From Phenylobacterium sp. (GTDB lineage: Bacteria; Pseudomonadota; Alphaproteobacteria; Caulobacterales; Caulobacteraceae): a stretch of 64,000 nt of DNA. Where the stretch lies: the NCBI RefSeq assembly GCF_025351295.1, contig NZ_JANXWD010000115.1, positions 51,666 to 115,665 on the forward strand. Direction: 5' to 3'. A program made the position numbers and the translations under genes. Shown one piece after another: positions 1-9,698 of the stretch; the first letter of the stretch is position 1; each line of letters opens with the position of its first letter. A model generated the notes under the pieces. It worked only from the letters and a program-made list of their open reading frames with translations, searched no databases and was not told the origin of the DNA.

Positions 1-647
1 CGGAACAGGTCGAGGACCGCCTCGCCCGAGGCGCCGAAACGGGCCTGGAGCATAACCGGGTGGATCTCCAGCAGCACGTGCGGCTTGTCGCGGTCGAGGA
101 TAGCCAGCGCGCCCATCAGCGCCTTCAGCTCGGCGCCCTCGATGTCCATGCGGATGAAGTCGACGTGATCGAGGCCCTGCTCGGCGCAGAAGGCGTCCAG
201 GGTGATCACAGGCGTCGGCTGGACCTCCATGCCGGCGTCTTCCAGGTCCGGGCGGGCCTGGCCGTTGGGCCTCGTCTCGGCGACATAGGCGTAGGCGCGA
301 CCCATGCGGCCGGAGGTCTTCTTGGGCGTCACCAGCAGCAGTTCGCCGGGCTTGTCGGCGACGGCGGCGTGGATGGCGGTGACCTGCTTGCCCATGCGGT
401 GCCAGGCGATGCCGACCTTCAGCACCGCGAAGGCGAAGGCGGACGGCTCGAAGGCGTAGATCCGCGCCTTGGGGGCCACCTGGGTCATGACGTAGGAGTG
501 GCGGCCGTCGCTGGCGCCCACGTGCAGGCACACCGGCGCGCCCGACAGCAGGTCGGCGAGGTAGGGGGTCTCAGGCTCGTGCTTGGCCCAGCTCTTGTTC
601 CGCCGCCAGGCGCGGAAGGCGTGCCCCAGCACGCGTAGGGATGGCAT
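1..647 (-). CDS. FkbM family methyltransferase (partial, runs off window start)
   Basis: Reverse-strand reading gives ...HVGASDGRHSYVMTQVAPKARIYAFEPS...VDFIRMDIEGAELKAL..., typical FkbM motifs; start ATG at 647. The + ORF 60-638 is its antisense shadow. Confidence 0.85.
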   Translation of the reverse strand, partial: MPSLRVLGHAFRAWRRNKSWAKHEPETPYLADLLSGAPVCLHVGASDGRHSYVMTQVAPKARIYAFEPSAFAFAVLKVGIAWHRMGKQVTAIHAAVADKPGELLLVTPKKTSGRMGRAYAYVAETRPNGQARPDLEDAGMEVQPTPVITLDAFCAEQGLDHVDFIRMDIEGAELKALMGALAILDRDKPHVLLEIHPVMLQARFGASGEAVLDLF

Positions 648-680
648 CCAGACTCCGATCTACCCCGCCCCGTCCGCCGC

Positions 681-1433
681 TTACGCCGCGTCGCGGACCA
701 CCGTCATCATGTAGTTCACGTCCGTGTCAGTGGATTCCGTCCATCGGCCGGTGAGCGGGTTGAATACGACGCCGAAGGGGCCATCCACTACGACCGGCGC
801 TTGTGCCAGGAAGTCGCGGACCTCGTCGGGCTTGAGGAACCGGTTCCAATCGTGGGTGCCGATCGGCAGCCAGCGCATGACATATTCGGCGCCGACCTTG
901 GCCAGGGCCAGGGCTTTGAGCGTACGGTTGAGGGTGGCGACGATCATCAGGCCGCCGGGCTTCAGCAGCTGGGCGCAGGCGCGCAGGTAGTCGCCGGGGT
1001 CGGCCACGTGCTCGATCACCTCCATGTTGAGGATCACGTCGAACGGCGGCTCGCCGGCCGCGACCAGGGCCTCGGCGGTGGAGGCGCGGTAGTCGATGAT
1101 GAGGCCCTGTTCGGCAGCGTGGACGCTGGCCGTGCCGACGTTGCGTTCCGAGGCGTCGACGCCGGTGACCTCGAAGCCCAGACGGGTCATCGGCTCGGAC
1201 AGCAGGCCGCCGCCGCAGCCGATGTCCATTAGCCGCAGGCCTTCGAACGGCCGGCGCGCCGTGGGATCACGCTGGAAGTGGTAGAGGGCCTGGTCCCGGA
1301 TGAAGCCCAGTCTTACCGGATTGAACCTGTGCAGCGGCGCGAACTTGCCGCGCGGGTCCCACCACTCGGCGGCGATGCGGGAAAACCGTTCGACCTCGGC
1401 GGGATCGATGGAGGATTTGGCGGTGGCGCTCAT
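681..1433 (-). CDS. ubiG: Ubiquinone biosynthesis O-methyltransferase
   Basis: [53 protein letters not shown]: UbiG signatures. Confidence 0.95.
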   Translation of the reverse strand: MSATAKSSIDPAEVERFSRIAAEWWDPRGKFAPLHRFNPVRLGFIRDQALYHFQRDPTARRPFEGLRLMDIGCGGGLLSEPMTRLGFEVTGVDASERNVGTASVHAAEQGLIIDYRASTAEALVAAGEPPFDVILNMEVIEHVADPGDYLRACAQLLKPGGLMIVATLNRTLKALALAKVGAEYVMRWLPIGTHDWNRFLKPDEVRDFLAQAPVVVDGPFGVVFNPLTGRWTESTDTDVNYMMTVVRDAA

Positions 1434-1435
1434 GC

Positions 1436-1819
1436 TCAGCGTATCAGCACGACTTCCACGCCCAGGTCCAGTTCGGCCCAGGCGCGATCGGCGGTGTAGA
1501 CCGGCAGGCCGAGCCGCTTGCCCAGCGCCAGGCAGGCGCGGTCGCCGAGGGAGAGGCCACGCGAGCGCGTCGCGCGGCGCCAGAGGCCGGCCTGCAAGGC
1601 GTCATCGCCATCAAAGGGCTCGATCACCGCGGCCAGGCGACCAATCATACGCCCGATCGTCGCGTCATCGACGGGCTTATCGCCCAGCTTTTGCGCCACC
1701 TCCGCGAGGTTGACCGCAGAGATGTGAGCTTCGTCCAGGACGTCATGTAGTCGATCGCCACCGGGTTCGTTCCAGAACCAGGTCAGGATCGCTGATGTAT
1801 CGAGCACCGCCCTAGTCAC
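1436..1819 (-). CDS. PIN-domain VapC-like toxin ribonuclease
   Basis: [24 protein letters not shown]...[12 protein letters not shown]...[29 protein letters not shown] acidic residues; overlaps the upstream AbrB-like gene. Confidence 0.88.
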   Translation of the reverse strand: MTRAVLDTSAILTWFWNEPGGDRLHDVLDEAHISAVNLAEVAQKLGDKPVDDATIGRMIGRLAAVIEPFDGDDALQAGLWRRATRSRGLSLGDRACLALGKRLGLPVYTADRAWAELDLGVEVVLIR

Positions 1820-2279
1820 CCCACATCTCTCCGGAGTGCCGCTCCGCGATCAGTTCATCTACGATGGACCGCGTCGGGTCGGCATACGGCGCAAGGGCGA
1901 CCTGTATTTTCTTCCATGCAGCTCTGCCGCTCAGGATGATCAGCCGATCCTCCTCGATTTCTGCGATCAGCACACCGCCCGGTCGAGCGCCCAACAAGGC
2001 TTGAACCTCATGCGGCAATCGGACTGACCCATCCGGCTCGACCACAAGTCGACAAATATCCGCAAATGGCGTCGAGGCCTCTGCGACCCCGGCGGGCAAT
2101 TGCGTCGGCGATGGCCCTCGCAGTTTGTCGCCCTCCAGCACATTGCGGACGTGCTGGTAACGCTTCCCAAGAGCTCGGGCGATCTCAGCGCGGGGATATC
2201 CGGCGATGCTAAGCGCCCTGATCTTGTCAGACACCGTCATAGCCGAGGCGATGACGCGTGCACCTTCGACTCGATCCAT
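1812..2279 (-). CDS. AbrB/MazE-like antitoxin with N-terminal HTH segment
   Basis: HTH-like KIRALSIAGYPRAEIARALGKRYQHVRNVL followed by SpoVT/AbrB-like VEPDGSVRLPHEVQALLGARPGGVLIAEIEEDRLIILSG; preferred start ATG 2279 has a GGGGCAGG SD. Confidence 0.8.
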   Translation of the reverse strand: MDRVEGARVIASAMTVSDKIRALSIAGYPRAEIARALGKRYQHVRNVLEGDKLRGPSPTQLPAGVAEASTPFADICRLVVEPDGSVRLPHEVQALLGARPGGVLIAEIEEDRLIILSGRAAWKKIQVALAPYADPTRSIVDELIAERHSGEMWGD

Positions 2280-2292
2280 GACCTGCCCCTTT

Positions 2293-2317
2293 GATAGGTA
2301 GATAGGTAGGTACCTGT
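2293..2317. promoter_or_regulatory. Putative TA autoregulatory operator: GATAGGTAGATAGGTAGGTACCTGTC repeats
   Basis: Repeated TAGGTA units ending in the palindrome AGGTACCT, just upstream of the antitoxin ATG. Confidence 0.45.
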
Positions 2318-2396
2318 CGCGCTCCGTCAATACCGTTGTGCGGCACGGGCGCCGCCGCTAGAACGGCCCGCTTTTGGGCGGAGGGGTCGGCGCGGC

Positions 2397-3644
2397 GTGG
2401 CTCGGCTGGTGATGAAATTCGGCGGCACGTCGGTGGCCGACCTGGAGCGCATCCGGCGGGTGGCGCGGCTCGTGAACGCCGAGGTCCAGGCGGGGCATCA
2501 GGTGGCTGTCGTGGTCTCGGCCATGGCGGGCAAGACCAATGAGCTGGTGGCCTGGACTGACGGGTCGGGCGCGGCGGCGCAGGGGCTGGCGGCCTCCGAC
2601 GACGAATACGACGTGGTGGTGGCGTCGGGCGAGCAGGTGAGCGCCGGGCTGCTGGCCATGACGCTGCGCAATATGGGGACGCCGGCAAGGTCCTGGATGG
2701 GCTGGCAGATCCCGATCATCGCCGACGACAGCCACGGCCGCGCGCGGATCGACGAGATCCAGCCCGAGAAGCTGGGCGCGGCCATGGACGCCGGCGAGGT
2801 CGCGGTGATCGCGGGCTTCCAGGGGGTGACCCGCGACGGGCGCATCGCCACTCTGGGCCGGGGCGGATCGGACACCAGCGCCGTCGCCATCGCCGCCGCG
2901 CTCGGGTGCGGCTGTGACATCTACACCGACGTGGACGGGGTCTACACCACCGACCCGCGGATCGAATCCAAGGCCCGCAAGCTGGCCAAGATCTCCTACG
3001 AGGAGATGCTGGAGATGGCGTCGCTGGGCGCCAAGGTGCTGCAGACCCGCTCGGTCGAGCTCGCCATGGCCTATGGTGTGCCCGTGCGGGTGCTATCGAG
3101 TTTCGTAGAGCCGGGCGAGGCGCCGGGCCAAGGTACGATAGTGTGTGACGAGGAGGAGATCGTGGAGAAGCGCATCGTGAGCGGCGTGGCCTACAGCCGC
3201 GACGAGGCGAAGATCAGCCTCTTCGGTCTGCCGGACCATCCCGGGGTGTCGTCCACCATCTTCGGCGCCCTGGCCGACGCCAACGTCAACGTGGACATGA
3301 TCGTCCAGTCCAAGGCCCGCACCGCCGACACCGCCAACATGGAATTCACGGTCGGCAAGCGTGACGCCCAGCGCGCCGTCGACATCGTGCGATCCGTCCA
3401 ACCCAGCGTCGGCTTCGAGGACGTTCAGGTGAACGACGACGTGGCCAAGGTCTCGGTGATCGGCGTCGGCATGCGCAGCCACACCGGGGTGGCCAAGTCA
3501 ATGTTCCAGGCGCTGGCCGACAAGGGCGTGAACATCCAGGTGATCTCGACCTCGGAGATCAAGATCAGCGTGCTGATCGACGCGGCCTATACGGAACTCG
3601 CGGTGCGGGCGCTGCACGCGGCCTATGGCCTGGACCAACTCTAG
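2397..3644 (+). CDS. lysC: Aspartate kinase
   Basis: MKFGGTSVADLERIRRVARLV, GRGGSDTSAVAIAAALG, two C-terminal ACT domains; true start may be the ATG at 2412. Confidence 0.96.
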   Translation: MARLVMKFGGTSVADLERIRRVARLVNAEVQAGHQVAVVVSAMAGKTNELVAWTDGSGAAAQGLAASDDEYDVVVASGEQVSAGLLAMTLRNMGTPARSWMGWQIPIIADDSHGRARIDEIQPEKLGAAMDAGEVAVIAGFQGVTRDGRIATLGRGGSDTSAVAIAAALGCGCDIYTDVDGVYTTDPRIESKARKLAKISYEEMLEMASLGAKVLQTRSVELAMAYGVPVRVLSSFVEPGEAPGQGTIVCDEEEIVEKRIVSGVAYSRDEAKISLFGLPDHPGVSSTIFGALADANVNVDMIVQSKARTADTANMEFTVGKRDAQRAVDIVRSVQPSVGFEDVQVNDDVAKVSVIGVGMRSHTGVAKSMFQALADKGVNIQVISTSEIKISVLIDAAYTELAVRALHAAYGLDQL

Positions 3645-3988
3645 GCGGCCAGGCCCTCCGCCTCGGTGTACTCCAGATACCCGTCCTCGACGGCCGGGAT
3701 GATTTCCAGCACCTCGAAATAGGGCAGGCCCAGGAACGGCGTGTCGCGCAGGGCGTCGATCAGGAAGTAATAGGCGCGCAGGTCGCGGGTCTCGAACACC
3801 GCCACATCCGTCGCCCGGCCGCTGAACGCCTCGGCGTCGTAGAACCGCAGGGCCACCTGCGGGTAGCGCGCGAAGATCGGCTTGATGGTCGCTTCGATGA
3901 AGGCGAAGCGCGCCTCGCGGGTCAGCGCGAGCCAGGCGGGCGAGCTGCGCAGCAGCATGAAGAAGGTGATCTTGGGGGCGTCCGTCAT
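3641..3988 (-). CDS. Darcynin-family protein
   Basis: FFMLLRSSPAWLALTREARFAF...RFYDAEAFSGRATDVAVFETRDLRAYYFLIDALRDTPFLGLPYFEVLEIIPAVEDGY: darcynin-type sequence. Confidence 0.8.
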   Translation of the reverse strand: MTDAPKITFFMLLRSSPAWLALTREARFAFIEATIKPIFARYPQVALRFYDAEAFSGRATDVAVFETRDLRAYYFLIDALRDTPFLGLPYFEVLEIIPAVEDGYLEYTEAEGLAA

Positions 3989-4022
3989 GGCTTTGCTCCA
4001 GGGTTGATATGGCGCAGTATGT

Positions 4023-4034
4023 GAGTAATTACTC
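4023..4034. promoter_or_regulatory. Perfect palindrome GAGTAATTACTC, putative TetR operator
   Basis: 12-bp perfect inverted repeat in the divergent intergenic region between the darcynin gene and the TetR gene. Confidence 0.6.
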
Positions 4035-4054
4035 GCTTTGGATGCTCGCGTTCC

Positions 4055-4651
4055 ATGGACGTCCTCGACCTGCGCAAACGCCCGTCACAGCAGCGGTCTG
4101 CCCGGACCATGGACGTGGTGCTGGAGGCGGCGGCTCAGGTTCTGGAGGCCGGCGGACTCGGCGCGTTCAACACCAATGCGGTGGCGGCACGGGCCGGGGT
4201 GAGCATCGGATCGATCTACCAGTACTTCCCGGGCAAGGACGCGGTGATGGCGGCGCTGATCCGCCTTGAGGCCGCCCGGTTCGAGGCCGAACTCGCCAGG
4301 GCGCTGGAGGCCGCGGCCGACCTGCCCTTGGCTCAGGCGGTGGAGCGGCTGGTCGCCCTGGCCGTGGCCAGCCAGACGGCGCGGCCCAATCTGGCGCGGA
4401 TCCTGGACCTGGAGGAGCGGCGGCTGGGGCTGGAGGCCGAGGTGACCATTCGGTCGCAGACCACCATCGGGCAACTGACGCAGTTCCTGGCGCGGCACGA
4501 CGTGCCGGATCCACAGGTCGCGGCGGGAGATCTGCAGAATCTGGTGCGCGGCATGGTCGACGGCGCGCTCCACGCGGACCCGCATGACCTGACCCGGCGG
4601 ATCGCCCGCGCGGCCATGGGCTATCTGTCAGGACAGGCGGGGGATCCCTGA
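4055..4651 (+). CDS. TetR/AcrR family transcriptional regulator
   Basis: RSARTMDVVLEAAAQVLEAGGLGAFNTNAVAARAGVSIGSIYQYFPGKDAVMAALI: TetR HTH. Confidence 0.93.
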   Translation: MDVLDLRKRPSQQRSARTMDVVLEAAAQVLEAGGLGAFNTNAVAARAGVSIGSIYQYFPGKDAVMAALIRLEAARFEAELARALEAAADLPLAQAVERLVALAVASQTARPNLARILDLEERRLGLEAEVTIRSQTTIGQLTQFLARHDVPDPQVAAGDLQNLVRGMVDGALHADPHDLTRRIARAAMGYLSGQAGDP

Positions 4652-4732
4652 GGCCCCGAGATTACCTGAGACGTCATTGCCTCGCCGCGATCCGCCGAGC
4701 CACCGTCGGCCACCATCAACCGGAGCGCCGCG

Positions 4733-5152
4733 ATGTCCCACCAATTCCACAAGTTCTGGCTGAAGGTCACGGCCATCGTCGTCGGGTCATTCGGGCCGAT
4801 CTTCTTCCTGGGAACGATGGCCCCGACGCTGGAGCCCGCGCGGCTGACCCTTGATATCCTGAGCTGGCCGATCGACGGCGCGACCACCTATGCGTCCCCT
4901 GACACGCGGTTCCTGTCGGCGTTGACCGGCGGTTTTCTCATGGGCTGGGGGGTCATGATCTGGTGCCTGTCGATGTGGGTCTATGACGCCGCGCCGGAGG
5001 GCGTGCGCCGCTCGGTGCTGACGGGCACGATCGCCTGGTTCCTGCTGGACAGCGCGGGGTCGATCGCGTCCGGCACCCCGTCGAACGCTGCCTTCAATGC
5101 CGTGGTTCTGCTGGTGGCCGTCGGACCGCTGTGGCGACCGGCGAGGACCTGA
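4733..5152 (+). CDS. Small multi-pass membrane protein, unknown function
   Basis: 139 aa with several hydrophobic segments; good start context. Confidence 0.7.
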   Translation: MSHQFHKFWLKVTAIVVGSFGPIFFLGTMAPTLEPARLTLDILSWPIDGATTYASPDTRFLSALTGGFLMGWGVMIWCLSMWVYDAAPEGVRRSVLTGTIAWFLLDSAGSIASGTPSNAAFNAVVLLVAVGPLWRPART

Positions 5153-5160
5153 CGACCCCG

Positions 5161-6549
5161 CTAGGCCCGTTCGGCTGAGCCGGTGAGGCGGAAGGCGGCC
5201 CAGGCGCCGGCGAGGGCAAGCGGGATCACGGCGACGAAGACCCAGATCGTGGCGGCGCGGGCGCTGGCGTCGGTCAGACCCTGCGAGAAGCCGACCACAT
5301 TGGCGGCGACGCCGGAGATCGCCGCGCCGGCCGCCGCGCCGCACTGGCGCACGGCGGTGATGCCCGAGGAGCCGATGGCCTTGTCGTCGTCACGCAGCGC
5401 CATCAGCACGCGCCGGCTCATGAAGGCCCAGGCGAACCCGAACGCCGCGCCCATAAGGCCACCGGCCACCAGCATCCAGACCAGCGGCCCGTCGGCCAGG
5501 GTGAAGGGCAGCATGACCAGGCTGGAAATCAGCAGCAGGGCCCCGATGCGAACCCAGCGGGCGTCCCAGACCGCGCCGGCGCCGGCGACCGCCATGGCGG
5601 TGATTGTCCAAGCCATCGATTCCGCGCCCACCGCGTAGCCGGCCCACAGTGGGGTGAAGCCGCGAGTCTGCTGCAGGATCGCCGGGCCATAGATGGAAAA
5701 GCCCATCGAGGCGGCGGTGAGCGCGAACATCGCCGCATAGCCGGCGCCGACCACCGTCCTGACATCGCCCGCGCGATGGGGCAGCAGGCGCACCCGCAGC
5801 CGATCGTCGAGGCGTACGACCAGGACCAGGATCACCAGGCCGCCGACGACCAGGGCCACGGCGACGGGCAGGTTGGTCACCACATTGGCGACGGCGATGG
5901 CGCCGACGCCCAACCCCAGCACGCCCAGTTGCGCCCAGGGAATGCCCGGACCGCCGCTGGCCCGGCCCGCGCCGCCCAGCAGGAAGGGCGCGGCGAGGCT
6001 GAACAGTCCGGCCTGGGCCGCGAACAGCCAGAACACGTCGCGCCAATGGCCGCCCTCCAGGACCAGGCCGCCGAACAGCGGGCCCAGCACCGTGGCGATG
6101 CCCCACACGAAGGTGACGGCGGCGAACACCCGAGCCAGGTGGCGCTCGGGGAACAGCAGCGCGATGGCGACCATGGCAAAGCCGGAGATCCACCCGGAGC
6201 CCAGGCCCTGGATCAGGCGGCCGGCCAGGAACAGGCCCACATTGGGGGCCATCGCGCTGATGAGACAGCCCGCCACCATCACCAGCCCCGCCACCGCGGT
6301 GGCCGATCGGAGGCCGAACCTTTCCGACAGCCGCCCGGAGCTGGCCCCGGCCAGGATCGCGCCGACGAAATAACCGGCGGTGGCCCAGCTGAAGTAGGCA
6401 TAGCCGCCGAGGTCGGCGCCGACGCTGGGCATGATGGTGGCGGTGACCAGGCTGTCGGCGGCGTTCAACCAGACGCCCAGGCAGATCAGGGCGAAGCGCG
6501 GCAGCCGCCCCTCCGCCAGCAGGTCCGCCCAGCCGGTGGCTTCGTTCAT
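5161..6549 (-). CDS. MFS transporter (drug-resistance type)
   Basis: ~12-14 hydrophobic segments, GRLSERFGLRSATAVAGLVM motif; start ATG at 6549 or 6567. Confidence 0.9.
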   Translation of the reverse strand: MNEATGWADLLAEGRLPRFALICLGVWLNAADSLVTATIMPSVGADLGGYAYFSWATAGYFVGAILAGASSGRLSERFGLRSATAVAGLVMVAGCLISAMAPNVGLFLAGRLIQGLGSGWISGFAMVAIALLFPERHLARVFAAVTFVWGIATVLGPLFGGLVLEGGHWRDVFWLFAAQAGLFSLAAPFLLGGAGRASGGPGIPWAQLGVLGLGVGAIAVANVVTNLPVAVALVVGGLVILVLVVRLDDRLRVRLLPHRAGDVRTVVGAGYAAMFALTAASMGFSIYGPAILQQTRGFTPLWAGYAVGAESMAWTITAMAVAGAGAVWDARWVRIGALLLISSLVMLPFTLADGPLVWMLVAGGLMGAAFGFAWAFMSRRVLMALRDDDKAIGSSGITAVRQCGAAAGAAISGVAANVVGFSQGLTDASARAATIWVFVAVIPLALAGAWAAFRLTGSAERA

Positions 6550-6574
6550 TTTGACAACTTCAGCCATGTCAAAT
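6549..6574. promoter_or_regulatory. Inverted repeat TTTGACA-N10-TGTCAAA
   Basis: Exact 7-bp inverted repeat in the divergent MFS/regulator control region. Confidence 0.5.
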
Positions 6575-6606
6575 TGGCGATAGACCGCGCCTCCGGATTT
6601 TGCAAT

Positions 6607-6617
6607 ACAATGATTGT
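6607..6617. promoter_or_regulatory. Palindrome ACAAT-G-ATTGT upstream of regulator ATG
   Basis: Perfect 5-bp arms; lies 4 bp before ATG 6621. Confidence 0.5.
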
Positions 6618-6620
6618 CAA

Positions 6621-7247
6621 ATGCATGCGCCGGCCGACCGCATCCTGTTCCAGCTCAAGACCCGCGGACCGGCGGAGACCCTCGCCCTGGCAGCGGTCCT
6701 GGGGGTCAGCCGGCAGGCCACCCTGCAACATCTGGAGCGCCTCGTCGCCGACGGGCTGGTGGCCCACACCGACGAACGCCGCGGCGTGGGCCGGCCGCGG
6801 CGCACCTGGTCGCTGACCGACATGGCCCAGGTCCGGTTCCCCGACACCCACGCCCAACTGACCCTGGAGATGCTGGACGCCGTCCGCGCCGAGTTCGGGG
6901 AGGACGGGGTCGAACGCCTGGTCGCCCGGCGCGAGCAGGCGACGGTGCGGGCCTATACGACGGCGCTGGCCGGGGCGAAGCGGCTGGAAGCCCGCGTCGC
7001 CCGGCTGGCCGAACTTCGGACGACGGAAGGCTACATGGCCGACTGGACGCCCGACCCTGGCGGCGGCTTCCTTCTCGTGGAAAACCACTGCCCCATCTGC
7101 GCGGCGGCGGCCGCCTGCCAGGGATTCTGCCGCGCCGAACTGCAGGTCTTCCGCGAGGCGCTGGGGCCGGACGTCAGCGTCGAGCGCACCGACCACATCC
7201 TGGCCGGCGCGCGGCGGTGCGCCTATCGGATCAGGCTGGCGGGCTGA
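6621..7247 (+). CDS. HTH transcriptional regulator with C-terminal Cys cluster (COG2345/SufR-like)
   Basis: N-terminal wHTH (TLALAAVLGVSRQATLQHLERLVADGLV) and C-terminal ENHCPICAAAAACQGFCRAEL. Confidence 0.8.
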   Translation: MHAPADRILFQLKTRGPAETLALAAVLGVSRQATLQHLERLVADGLVAHTDERRGVGRPRRTWSLTDMAQVRFPDTHAQLTLEMLDAVRAEFGEDGVERLVARREQATVRAYTTALAGAKRLEARVARLAELRTTEGYMADWTPDPGGGFLLVENHCPICAAAAACQGFCRAELQVFREALGPDVSVERTDHILAGARRCAYRIRLAG

Positions 7248-7249
7248 CG

Positions 7250-7789
7250 TCAGGGCGTCTCGGACGCCCGGTCCCGCCCCGGCGTCGCCAGGATCTCCAG
7301 CGCGCCGCGGTAGCCCAGATCGCGCAGGCGCTTCGCGAGGCCGCGCACAGTCTCCACCGGCGGCGCCGTCTCGCGCGTGAAGACGTAGACGTGCTCGATG
7401 CCGGGTTCGGCCGAGATGTACCAGGCGCCGTCCGGATCGATGGCGATGATGCGCATCTCGCGGGTGGGCCGCAGCGGCCCGAGCCGGTAGCGGAAGAGGA
7501 CCGTGGCGTTAAGGCCGGGGTCGCGGACTTCGCCCGACCCTTCGATCGCGCGCTCGGCCGCATCCTGGCGGCCCGGGTGGCAGGATTCGTGGACCGTGAT
7601 CCGGCCCTTGTCGTCGCGGCCATACGCCGTGACCGCCCATTCGCAACCCTTGGTCAGCCCCGCGGGGGTACGCGCCTGCTCGTGCCAGGCGCCGCTGTAG
7701 ACGACGTCCGGCGCGATCGGGCCGACGGCCGGCGGGCCCGGGGTCGCCGCCGCGAGCAGCAGGGCTGCGCCGATCGCCAGTGACGTCAA
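7250..7789 (-). CDS. Lipocalin-like exported protein
   Basis: Signal-like N-terminus, YSGAWHEQARTP...GCEWAVTAYG...GAWYISAEPGIEHVYVFTRE resembles Blc-type lipocalins. Confidence 0.55.
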   Translation of the reverse strand: MTSLAIGAALLLAAATPGPPAVGPIAPDVVYSGAWHEQARTPAGLTKGCEWAVTAYGRDDKGRITVHESCHPGRQDAAERAIEGSGEVRDPGLNATVLFRYRLGPLRPTREMRIIAIDPDGAWYISAEPGIEHVYVFTRETAPPVETVRGLAKRLRDLGYRGALEILATPGRDRASETP

Positions 7790-7873
7790 GGAGGCCTCCT
7801 TCAGGGTTGCGCGTCCACCATCCGGAGGCGGGGCGTCGCCGTCAACGCCTCCGCCGCCTCGCGGTCGCTACCC

Positions 7874-9598
7874 CTACTTGCGCGCGCTCGCCCCCGGCAG
7901 CTGCGGCGCGAAGCCGGGCGCCCAGTGGTTGGCGGTGCCGGAGGTGACGTACCAGCTGATCAGCAGGGCGCAGATCAGGGCGCCAGGGACATAGGAGTTG
8001 GTGCGCCGGTAGGTGAAGGCCCCGATGATCCCGATGATCGCCAGCAGCGGCACGAACTGGATCGCCACGATGACGTTCAGCGGCTCGGTGGGGGTGCCCA
8101 GGAAGCCGGTCGTGAACAGGGTGGCGTATTCCCAGATCACCAGCACGCCGAAGCCCGCGGCCATGGCGATCTTGGCCCAGGCGAGCGCGGCGAAGGCCCC
8201 CTCCCCGCGCACCGCGATCGTGGCCGCCAGCGACCGCATGGCGACCAGGAAGAACAACGTCCAGAGCACCAGATAGGCGGGGAGTTCGAGCGCCCGGGCG
8301 GGGCTGAGCGGCTTCAGGCCCAGCACCCAGAAGCGGTAGTCGACCTTGAACGCCGCATCGACAATCACCAGCGAGACATAAGCCACGGCCATGGTCGCCA
8401 GGGCCGCCGCCGCCGAGAGCCCCCAGCGGTTGCTGAACGCCGGCTTCGAGCGCAGCACCAGGCCGATCAACAGGGTCAGAAGCGCGGTCCCCAGCGCCCA
8501 GACCAGCAGCTGATTCTGGATCCACTGCGGGAACGCGGCCATGGGAAAGAACCGCTGGCCGACTTTCATCAGCGGGAAGTAGGTCAGGGCCGGCAGGCCC
8601 GCGGTGATCGCCAGCGACAGCCACCAGCGGCCATTGCGCCGCTCGACCACCGGCCGGGCGGTTTCGTTCAGGCCCGCGAACGCCGGCAGTGTCAGCAGGA
8701 GGTCGAAGGTCGCCAGGATCAGCCCGACCATGCCGACGAAGGCGATCAGGGTGCCGATGTCCTTCCAGAGCCAGACCTGGTTGGCCACCGGCTTGGCGGC
8801 GGGGGCCGGCAGGGTGCGCTGGAACCAGTCGACCGCGTCCCCGACCCCGGCGCTGGAGAAGTGCTCCCAGGGGTGGGTGACCGGCGGGTTGGCCAGGACG
8901 CGGGCGGTGCCGGCGGCGATATCGCCATAGACGCGGTCCTCCTGGATCGGCCCGGTGACGCCGAAAATCGCCTGCAGCCGTTTGGAGGTGTTGACCAGCG
9001 AGCCCTTGGGCACCTGCCACATCAGCGGCGCGAACTCGTCGAACTGGCCGAACACCACCGCCAGGTTCCGCGGGTTGGCCGGCGCGGCGGCGCCCAGCAG
9101 GCCCGGCGTCGAGCCGGCCAGCACGATCGAGCGGTAGCCGTCCGGGTCGGAGACGGCCGCGGCCATCACCGGCCCGCCGCCCATGGAATGGCCCTCCATG
9201 CCGACGTGGGCCTTGTCCACCACCGGCAGGCTCTTGAGGTACTTCAGCGCCGCCGGGCCGCCGAACCCGGCCGTACCGACGATGCCGCCGGAGTAGCCGT
9301 GGCCGGTCATGTCCATGGCCAGCACCACGTAGCCGCGCCGGGCCAGCTCGATGGCGAACGGGCTCTGCATCTCGCGGGTGTTGATGTAGCCGTGACTGAC
9401 CAGGATGGCGGGCGCCGGCGTCGCGGCGGTGGCGGTCCTGGGCGTGTAGAGCAGGCCCGAGATGGTGACCTTGGCCTCCGCCGGGAAGCTCACCTCGGCG
9501 ACGCTGACGTTCCCACGGTCGGTCTGGATCGTATGCGCCAGGAACGCGCCGCCCAGGATCAAGGCCCAGGCCAGCCCAAAGGCCACCCATTTCCGCAT
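7874..9598 (-). CDS. Alpha/beta hydrolase fused to C-terminal membrane region
   Basis: ILVSHGYINTRE, LAMDMTGHGYSGG, MEGHSMGGGPVMAAA then multiple TM segments. Confidence 0.8.
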   Translation of the reverse strand: MRKWVAFGLAWALILGGAFLAHTIQTDRGNVSVAEVSFPAEAKVTISGLLYTPRTATAATPAPAILVSHGYINTREMQSPFAIELARRGYVVLAMDMTGHGYSGGIVGTAGFGGPAALKYLKSLPVVDKAHVGMEGHSMGGGPVMAAAVSDPDGYRSIVLAGSTPGLLGAAAPANPRNLAVVFGQFDEFAPLMWQVPKGSLVNTSKRLQAIFGVTGPIQEDRVYGDIAAGTARVLANPPVTHPWEHFSSAGVGDAVDWFQRTLPAPAAKPVANQVWLWKDIGTLIAFVGMVGLILATFDLLLTLPAFAGLNETARPVVERRNGRWWLSLAITAGLPALTYFPLMKVGQRFFPMAAFPQWIQNQLLVWALGTALLTLLIGLVLRSKPAFSNRWGLSAAAALATMAVAYVSLVIVDAAFKVDYRFWVLGLKPLSPARALELPAYLVLWTLFFLVAMRSLAATIAVRGEGAFAALAWAKIAMAAGFGVLVIWEYATLFTTGFLGTPTEPLNVIVAIQFVPLLAIIGIIGAFTYRRTNSYVPGALICALLISWYVTSGTANHWAPGFAPQLPGASARK

Positions 9599-9698
9599 AT
9601 GTTCCCCCGAGACCCCTTGTCGCTGCCCCGGACGATGCCCCCGACGACGCGGAAGCTCAAGCATATCCCCTTGGCGCGGCTCCGGAACCCGCCGCAGT

